Part shown: positions 7,894 through 12,422 of the stretch, piece by piece
Position numbering within the stretch: position 1 is the first letter of the stretch
Layout of the letters: each line of letters opens with the position of its first letter
Assembly (NCBI GenBank): GCA_009926645.1
Contig: RFOO01000014.1
Location: forward strand, 1 to 12,422
Direction of reading: 5' to 3'
Source of the DNA: a bacterium
GTDB taxonomy: Bacteria > Verrucomicrobiota > Verrucomicrobiia > Opitutales > UBA953
Length of the DNA stretch: 12,422 nucleotides
Program-made: the position numbers and the translations under genes
Notes under the pieces: generated by a model
What the model saw: only the letters and a program-made list of their open reading frames with translations
Told to the model about the DNA's origin: nothing
The model's database searches: none

Positions 7894-8439
7894 CTAGTTT
7901 AAGTCGGGACTCGAAGGAGAATCGCAAACCAAACGCCAATCTGGCCGATGTATGGCGAGTAAAGTCTTCCAAAAATCTCTTTCTTCAAGATGCGCTACTT
8001 CGCGGGTAAAGGGACAAACTAACCAGGCATTTAATCGTAATTCATTCTCCAATTGCCCAGGGGACCAACCCGCATAACCAACAAAAGCAAAGAGTTGGTA
8101 AAGGCCCTCTTTCGCTAAATCAGCTGCTTCTTCACGACTGATTCCATAGCGAATGGAAGCTGGACCTCGGGCAGGAAATTTCCACCCACCCAAAGCCATC
8201 CGATTAGTGCTCACTGGACCTCCAAGATGAAGGGGCAACCCAGCTAAGGGTCCTTCAGAAAAATCGGATTGAGATTGGGCTAAGGTCCGTCGACAAGGCC
8301 GATTAAGAATAACGCCCATCGCACCTTCTTTCTCAGAATGGGCATGCAAGAGAACAACCGTTTCCGAAAAAGATTCCTCCTTTTGCAAGGGATGTGAAAC
8401 TAAAAGCTTTCCCGCAAAGGACGGAGATTTCCCCTTCAT
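7894..8439 (-). CDS. AlgH/YqgE family protein (UPF0301, DUF179)
   Basis: This 181-residue protein is a clear UPF0301 member. It starts with FAGKLLVSHPL (8-18) and has GAMGVILNRP (39-48), LGGPV (72-76) and YAGWSPGQLENEL (122-134), the most conserved block. The biochemical role of the family is not established; AlgH was named from alginate regulation in Pseudomonas, which need not apply here. It is the last gene of the menA-dCMP deaminase-yqgE group: its ATG (8439-8437) overlaps the TGA of the deaminase in an ATGA, implying translational coupling. Its TAG (7896-7894) touches the stop of the convergent peptidase gene, and no intrinsic terminator is visible. Confidence 0.95.
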   Translation of the reverse strand: MKGKSPSFAGKLLVSHPLQKEESFSETVVLLHAHSEKEGAMGVILNRPCRRTLAQSQSDFSEGPLAGLPLHLGGPVSTNRMALGGWKFPARGPASIRYGISREEAADLAKEGLYQLFAFVGYAGWSPGQLENELRLNAWLVCPFTREVAHLEERDFWKTLLAIHRPDWRLVCDSPSSPDLN

Positions 8440-8915
8440 AGATTCTCTAATTTTTTTACTAGGACTCCCGCTTGAGCAAATAATTCAGATACCAGAGGGT
8501 CATTTTTATAATCATGACGGTAACGAATTTCTGTGACTCCTGCCGAAGCCAAAATTTTGGCACAATTCACACAAGGAAAATGCGTCACAAAACAAATCGT
8601 GCCTTGTAAAGAAACTCCCCGCTTAGCTGCATCTGCGACAGCATTTTGTTCCGCGTGCACCGTGGCTTGCTCGTGGCCATCACGCACCTGAGAATCATGC
8701 GGTGCACCAGGAAGAAACCCATTATACCCCGCAGCCACAATGCGATTAGGATGACGTCCTGTGGAAACCACCACACAGCCAACGTGGAGACGTTCGCAAC
8801 TTGAACGCGAACTCACCAAAACAGCTGTTGCCATAAAATACTCATCCCAAGACGGACGTTTTCCTCCTTGGACAAGGGCCTCTAATTGACCAGCGAGTGA
8901 AGCGGGCGTTTTCAT
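8436..8915 (-). CDS. dCMP deaminase (ComEB-type, zinc-dependent)
   Basis: The protein deaminates dCMP to dUMP, feeding dTMP synthesis. With the start at 8915 it has 159 residues. YFMATAVLVSSRSSCERLHVGCVVV and AAGYNGFLPGAPH are typical of dCMP deaminases as opposed to cytidine deaminases. The zinc site is H87-A-E89-Q-N-A plus P-C115-V-N-C118, with E89 as proton shuttle. The frame is open further upstream to 8969, but the start at 8915 forms an ATGA overlap with the menA stop, leaves the expected family N-terminus, and has GGAGG about 12 nt upstream. The 3' end likewise overlaps the yqgE start by ATGA. Confidence 0.94.
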   Translation of the reverse strand: MKTPASLAGQLEALVQGGKRPSWDEYFMATAVLVSSRSSCERLHVGCVVVSTGRHPNRIVAAGYNGFLPGAPHDSQVRDGHEQATVHAEQNAVADAAKRGVSLQGTICFVTHFPCVNCAKILASAGVTEIRYRHDYKNDPLVSELFAQAGVLVKKLENL

Positions 8916-9844
8916 CTCAGAAAAGACCCTCCGCAAGAGACCCAACCGAGGCAAGCGACAGTTACACACAACACCCCCGCCACCAGCAGCAACACCGCCG
9001 ACTGAGTTAAAAATGGAATAAAATCAGCAGGTTTTTGAGCAGCACGAAAACCCCGATTTTGCCAAAGACCCCAAGGCAAAAGAACCCAGAGCACCCAACC
9101 AAAAACGAAACTCAAACAGGCTAATCCTAATAAAATGTTAGATAAATGAGCCATTTTAGCGAATCCACGCCCCCAAAGAACCACGGTGGTTCGTTTACCT
9201 GCCTCCTGATCCACCTCTTTATCGCGCGCATTGTTCGAGAGTAAAATGTTGTCGGCCAAAAATCCGATACCTAGGCCAGCCAACAACGCTGGCTGCCAAG
9301 GAGTATCAGCCAACAAGGCTCCACTCGAATAATTTTGCATAGCGTAAGTAGTCAATGCCGTCGCCTGTAAGCCAAAACAAGTAATCACAAACAAGTCGCC
9401 CAATCCCCAGTAAGCCAAAGGGAAAGGCCCAAGCGTATATCCCAATGCAAAAAGCAAAGCGAGAATCGCAGGAATAAATAAAATGGGATGATTCAACCCC
9501 AAAGGCAGTCCCGCTAAAAAAGCAAAGAGGCAGGCAAGACCGATGCCGATTTTCATCTGACGCGGAGAAATCAATCCTGTTACCACTGCGCGTATCGGAC
9601 CCACCCGACGCAAGGAATCAGCCCCGCGTTGAGCATCACCCAAATCATTGGCAAAATTACTCGCCACCTGTGCTCCAAAAGCAAAAAGCAAACAAGAGGT
9701 AAAAGCGATGATGTGTTCTTGCGTCGTACCCTGCGAAACATTCCCATAAACCTTCCAAACCGAAGCCCCCACAGCCACAGGGACAACCGCTGCAACCAAG
9801 GTCTTAGGACGACACGCATCAATCCAAACTTTCATCGAAAGCAT
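8912..9844 (-). CDS. menA: 1,4-dihydroxy-2-naphthoate polyprenyltransferase MenA
   Basis: MenA attaches the polyprenyl tail to 1,4-dihydroxy-2-naphthoate in the inner membrane, the step before the final methylation of menaquinone. The 310-residue protein is hydrophobic, with about eight membrane helices. It carries both UbiA-superfamily aspartate motifs: NFANDLGDAQRGAD (63-76, D67/D70/D76) and NNARDKEVDQEAGKRTT (204-220, D208/D212). The NN-x-RD-x3-D-x3-GKRT form points to MenA and not to UbiA. RPKTL near the N-terminus is also typical. A second ATG at 9835 is a possible start. It heads the three-gene minus-strand group, downstream of the glyA terminator, so it should have its own promoter within 9845-9882; I could not pick out clear boxes. 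Confidence 0.95.
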   Translation of the reverse strand: MLSMKVWIDACRPKTLVAAVVPVAVGASVWKVYGNVSQGTTQEHIIAFTSCLLFAFGAQVASNFANDLGDAQRGADSLRRVGPIRAVVTGLISPRQMKIGIGLACLFAFLAGLPLGLNHPILFIPAILALLFALGYTLGPFPLAYWGLGDLFVITCFGLQATALTTYAMQNYSSGALLADTPWQPALLAGLGIGFLADNILLSNNARDKEVDQEAGKRTTVVLWGRGFAKMAHLSNILLGLACLSFVFGWVLWVLLPWGLWQNRGFRAAQKPADFIPFLTQSAVLLLVAGVLCVTVACLGWVSCGGSFLR

Positions 9845-9882
9845 CTTGATACTGTGTCAGTAAATTCAAATTTCGAAAACAA

Positions 9883-9905
9883 AAAAGCCCCTTTTCGGGG
9901 CTTTT
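9883..9905 (-). terminator. Intrinsic terminator of glyA
   Basis: Perfect 9-bp stem (aaaagcccc 9883-9891, ggggctttt 9897-9905) with a 5-nt loop. It starts 20 bp past the glyA stop. On the minus strand the stem runs into six T, then G and four more T, the expected U tract. The plus-strand side has only four T, so it acts mainly for glyA. Confidence 0.9.
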
Positions 9906-9925
9906 GTCACCAAACGTAAGATGCT

Positions 9926-11179
9926 TTAGTAAGGCAGAGGGAAACGCGCGCAAAGGCTTGAGGCTATGGATTTAGCTTCCTCAATCTTGGCAGGATTTTG
10001 CGGATCAGAAAGCACGATGGATATCGCTTTCGCAATTTCAGCCATCTCCGCCTCCTTCATTCCTCGAGAAGTAACGGCGGGAGTACCAACGCGAATGCCA
10101 CTCGCTTGGAATGGACTGCGCGTTTCATCAGGAACGGTATTTTTATTGGTGGTAATATGCGCGGCATCGAGAGCCAACTGCGCATCTTTCCCAGTAACAT
10201 TGGGATGGCTCTTCCGTAGATCGAGCAAACTGAGGTGGTTATCCGTGCCACCGCTGATTAAATGAAAACCGAGCTTCACTAAAGCATCCGCTAAAGCTTT
10301 GGAATTGGCGACCACTTGTCGTGCGTACTCTTTAAACTCGGGCGTTGCACACTGACCAAAACAAACCGCTTTCGCCGCAATCACGTGCTCCAAGGGACCA
10401 CCCTGCGTACCAGGGAAAACTGCCGAATCAATAGCCTTAGCGTGTTCTGCTTTGCAAAGAATCAAGCCTCCACGAGGTCCGCGTAGGGTTTTATGGGTAG
10501 TTGTCGTAACAAAATCTGCATGTGGGACAGGTGAAGGATGAACCCCCGCTGCCACAAGCCCAGCGATGTGAGCAATATCAGCTAAAAGTAGGGCGCCATT
10601 TTCCCGAGCAATTTTACCGAAACGCTCGAAATCAATGGTTCGAGCATAGGCCGAAGCACCGACCGTAATCATCTTGGGTTTTTCTGAGGCAGCCATCTTA
10701 GCGACCTCATCATAATTAATCCGACCATCTGCCCCGACTCCATAGTGCACTACTGAGTAAAGTTTACCGGAAAAATTAGCCGAGTTGCCGTGCGTCAAAT
10801 GGCCACCATGGGAAAGATTCATGGTTAAAATCTTATCCCCGGGCTTAATCGTGGCCAAATAGACTGCTGCATTAGCCTGACTACCCGAGTGTGGCTGAAC
10901 ATTGGCATGATCAGCACCAAACAAGGCTTTGGCTCGATCAATCGCGAGTTGCTCCACTTTATCAACCTCTTCACAGCCTCCATACCAGCGCTTACCTGGA
11001 TAACCTTCTGCATACTTATTCGTGAGAACGCTGCCCTGTGCCTCCATCACGGCAGGAAGAGTAAAATTCTCCGAGGCAATTAACTCGATATGCGTCTGCT
11101 GACGTTTCAATTCAGCCTTAATAAGTGTATCGATAGCGGGATCGAGTTGGGCGAGAGGGATACGGCTGATAGCGGTCAT
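9926..11179 (-). CDS. glyA: Serine hydroxymethyltransferase GlyA
   Basis: GlyA is the PLP enzyme that converts serine and tetrahydrofolate to glycine and 5,10-methylene-tetrahydrofolate, the main source of one-carbon units. The 417-residue length is normal. Landmarks are IELIASENF, NKYAEGYPGKRWYGGCE, NVQPHSGSQANAAVY, LSHGGHLTHG, LLLADIAHIAGLVAAG and the PLP-lysine segment TTTTHKTLRGPRGG, with the Schiff-base lysine at K230. IRVGTPAVTSRGM near the C-terminus is also canonical. It follows rpiB after 59 bp with no visible terminator between them, so read-through from purD-phosphatase-rpiB is likely. A strong terminator follows. No clear ribosome site precedes ATG 11179. Confidence 0.99.
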   Translation of the reverse strand: MTAISRIPLAQLDPAIDTLIKAELKRQQTHIELIASENFTLPAVMEAQGSVLTNKYAEGYPGKRWYGGCEEVDKVEQLAIDRAKALFGADHANVQPHSGSQANAAVYLATIKPGDKILTMNLSHGGHLTHGNSANFSGKLYSVVHYGVGADGRINYDEVAKMAASEKPKMITVGASAYARTIDFERFGKIARENGALLLADIAHIAGLVAAGVHPSPVPHADFVTTTTHKTLRGPRGGLILCKAEHAKAIDSAVFPGTQGGPLEHVIAAKAVCFGQCATPEFKEYARQVVANSKALADALVKLGFHLISGGTDNHLSLLDLRKSHPNVTGKDAQLALDAAHITTNKNTVPDETRSPFQASGIRVGTPAVTSRGMKEAEMAEIAKAISIVLSDPQNPAKIEEAKSIASSLCARFPLPY

Positions 11180-11238
11180 AATTCGTAATCGTTAAAGGGC
11201 AATGTGAGGCGGGACTCGAGGCAAACGAAAAGAAGTGA

Positions 11239-11685
11239 TTATTTTTTAGGCTCAATTTTAGCCACCCGATTTTCATGCCTTCCCCCCTCAAATTGGGCCT
11301 TTAAAAAAGCCTCTGTACAGGCGAGAGCCAAGGGGGCATCGACATATTTTGCGCCAAAACAAAGCACATTAGCGTCATTATGGCGGCGACTCAATTCAGC
11401 TGCATCGACGTTATTCACAAGGGCCGCACGAATGCCCTCCACCTTGTTGGCCGCAATCGAGATACCAATGCCCGTCGTACAAACCAAAATACCGAATCGT
11501 GCTCGTCCCGCGCTCACATCCGCAGCCACGGCTTGAGCATAATCTGGATAGTCGCATGAAGCGGAGGTCTCAGTCCCCCGATCCAAAATGGTATAACCTT
11601 TGGCCTTCAAAGCTGCCATCAATTCACGTCGGAGAGCGAGCCCACCGTGATCACTACCAAAAGAAAGAGTTAGGGGTGTAGTCAT
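11239..11685 (-). CDS. rpiB: Ribose-5-phosphate isomerase B
   Basis: RpiB interconverts ribose 5-phosphate and ribulose 5-phosphate in the pentose phosphate pathway. The 148 residues match the RpiB/LacAB family: GSDHGG (10-15), TILDRGT, CDYPDYA (44-50), the catalytic cysteine in LVC69TTGIGISIAANK, and SRRHNDANVL (99-108) with the ring-opening histidine H102. It is not one of the paired LacA/LacB subunits, since it stands alone. Its ATG overlaps the phosphatase TGA in an ATGA (11685-11682), implying coupling. The free ribose 5-phosphate pool supplies PRPP for the purine pathway of its neighbour purD. Confidence 0.97.
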   Translation of the reverse strand: MTTPLTLSFGSDHGGLALRRELMAALKAKGYTILDRGTETSASCDYPDYAQAVAADVSAGRARFGILVCTTGIGISIAANKVEGIRAALVNNVDAAELSRRHNDANVLCFGAKYVDAPLALACTEAFLKAQFEGGRHENRVAKIEPKK

Positions 11686-12167
11686 GATAATAAATTCTTT
11701 TTCAAAAATTCAACAATCCCAGGAATGGCTTCAATCATGGAATCGCGACATTCTTCATAGTCGCGATAACTTCCGCCAAAAGGATCAGGAACCGCACGTA
11801 TTTCGGTCTCAGGCAAGACATCGCGTAAAAGCATGACATGCTTAGGTAAACGATGAAACCTTTGTCGAAGAGCATCGAGGTGAGACTCCGTCATACCAAA
11901 AATAACATAACTTGAATCAACGTCAGCCTGCGTGATACCTCGACTGCGATGGCGCTGAAGATCCAACCCAATTCTTTGCATAGCTTTGATTGAATGAAGC
12001 GAAGCTCCATTTCCAGAAGTCGCAGCCAGCCCCAAGGAAACCACTTTTAGTTTCTCCAACCCTCCACCCACTTTTTGTAAAGCCGCACGCAATAACGCTT
12101 CAGCCATAGGACTACGACAGGTATTGCCTGTGCAGACAAATGTCACGGTATCGCGCCCCTCGAGCAT
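11682..12167 (-). CDS. Low-molecular-weight phosphatase, YwlE-like (probable protein-arginine phosphatase)
   Basis: A low-molecular-weight PTP-fold enzyme with the P-loop C12-T-G-N-T16-C-R18-S and the general-acid loop D128-PFGGS. Classical tyrosine phosphatases usually have isoleucine where T16 stands; threonine there is the feature linked to phosphoarginine preference in Bacillus YwlE, and the DPFGGS-x-x-x-Y-x-x-x-RD stretch also looks YwlE-like. Arginine specificity is therefore an inference. The likely target would be proteins marked by a McsB-type kinase, not seen here. The start is uncertain: ATG 12167 is used, a GTG at 12146 has GAGGGG at good spacing and would give MTFVCTGN, and a TTG lies at 12185. 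It overlaps rpiB by 4 nt and follows purD closely. Confidence 0.9.
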   Translation of the reverse strand: MLEGRDTVTFVCTGNTCRSPMAEALLRAALQKVGGGLEKLKVVSLGLAATSGNGASLHSIKAMQRIGLDLQRHRSRGITQADVDSSYVIFGMTESHLDALRQRFHRLPKHVMLLRDVLPETEIRAVPDPFGGSYRDYEECRDSMIEAIPGIVEFLKKNLLS

Positions 12168-12209
12168 AAACAAACCATTGCTCAAACATGACGGACGTTC
12201 AACCCGTAA

Positions 12210-12422
12210 TCAAAGAGCAGAATCGCGTTTTAACTGGCGGTAGCCGATATCACGTCGGTAATGACAGCCCTCAAATCGAATCTTAGGCACAACGGAATAG
12301 GCTTTTTTCACCGCCTCTTGCAAAGTCGCCCCGTGGGCTACCACGCCCAAGACACGGCCACCAGAGGTCACCACACGGCCATCGGCAAGTTTTTGTGTTC
12401 CACTATGCACGATATCAACTCC
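12210..12422 (-). CDS. purD: Phosphoribosylamine--glycine ligase PurD, C-terminal fragment (5' end missing)
   Basis: Only the last 70 codons lie in the window. PurD joins glycine to phosphoribosylamine with ATP, the second step of purine synthesis. The fragment has the conserved C-terminal lobe: VHSGTQKLADGRVV, TSGGRVLGVVAHGATLQEA and a YRRDIGYR end motif. The frame is open to the right edge with no start needed inside the window. It lies upstream of the phosphatase gene with a gap of roughly 40-60 bp, depending on that gene's start, and is on the same strand as rpiB and glyA. Glycine made by GlyA is a PurD substrate, a sensible neighbourhood. Confidence 0.93.
   Translation of the reverse strand, partial: GVDIVHSGTQKLADGRVVTSGGRVLGVVAHGATLQEAVKKAYSVVPKIRFEGCHYRRDIGYRQLKRDSAL

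Noticed and set aside
8916..8969. Longer start for dCMP deaminase at 8969
   Set aside because: It would overlap menA by 58 bp; the ATGA overlap at 8915 and the family N-terminus favour the shorter form.
9629..9919. 96-codon plus-strand frame opposite the menA 5' end
   Set aside because: It is antisense to a well-supported membrane protein gene, runs through the glyA terminator, and has no recognisable motif.

Overview
The window looks like chromosomal DNA from a member of Verrucomicrobiota (PVC superphylum). The strongest lineage marker is the truncated gene at the left edge. It encodes a large secreted protein with a beta-propeller, HEAT-like repeats and a C-terminal CxxCH cytochrome c domain, a type known almost only from Verrucomicrobia and Planctomycetes. 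A small unknown protein (5902-6393) also resembles families I associate with this superphylum. This assignment is inference from gene families; there is no rRNA gene in the window.

Layout. Positions 1-3624 (minus) hold the 'PVC-type heme-binding' protein, cut by the left edge before its C-terminus. Positions 3710-4684 (minus) encode a MidA/NDUFAF7-like (DUF185) methyltransferase. An 81-bp divergent intergenic region containing an 8-bp dyad separates it from a plus-strand run: tsaD (tRNA t6A synthesis), an unknown conserved protein, a lipoprotein resembling the SecD P1 head, and an M23 metallopeptidase (4766-7893). The peptidase gene ends directly against the convergent algH/yqgE gene with no base between them. 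On the minus strand, menA, dCMP deaminase and yqgE (9844 to 7894) are joined by two 4-nt ATGA overlaps. Further right on the minus strand lie glyA with a clear intrinsic terminator, rpiB, a YwlE-like protein-arginine/tyrosine phosphatase (ATGA overlap with rpiB), and the 3' end of purD running off the right edge.

The right half is housekeeping: purine synthesis (purD), one-carbon metabolism (glyA), pentose phosphates (rpiB), menaquinone (menA) and pyrimidine nucleotides (dCMP deaminase). The phosphatase-rpiB-glyA order echoes ywlE-ywlF-ywlG-glyA in Bacillus. The less understood part is the unknown protein, SecD-head-like lipoprotein and M23 peptidase set downstream of tsaD, which may act in the cell envelope, and the degenerate SAM motif of the MidA-like protein. 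I see no mobile element, CRISPR array, tRNA or rRNA, and no noncoding stretch longer than about 115 bp. I found no convincing evidence for a wholly new system; the findings are modest leads.
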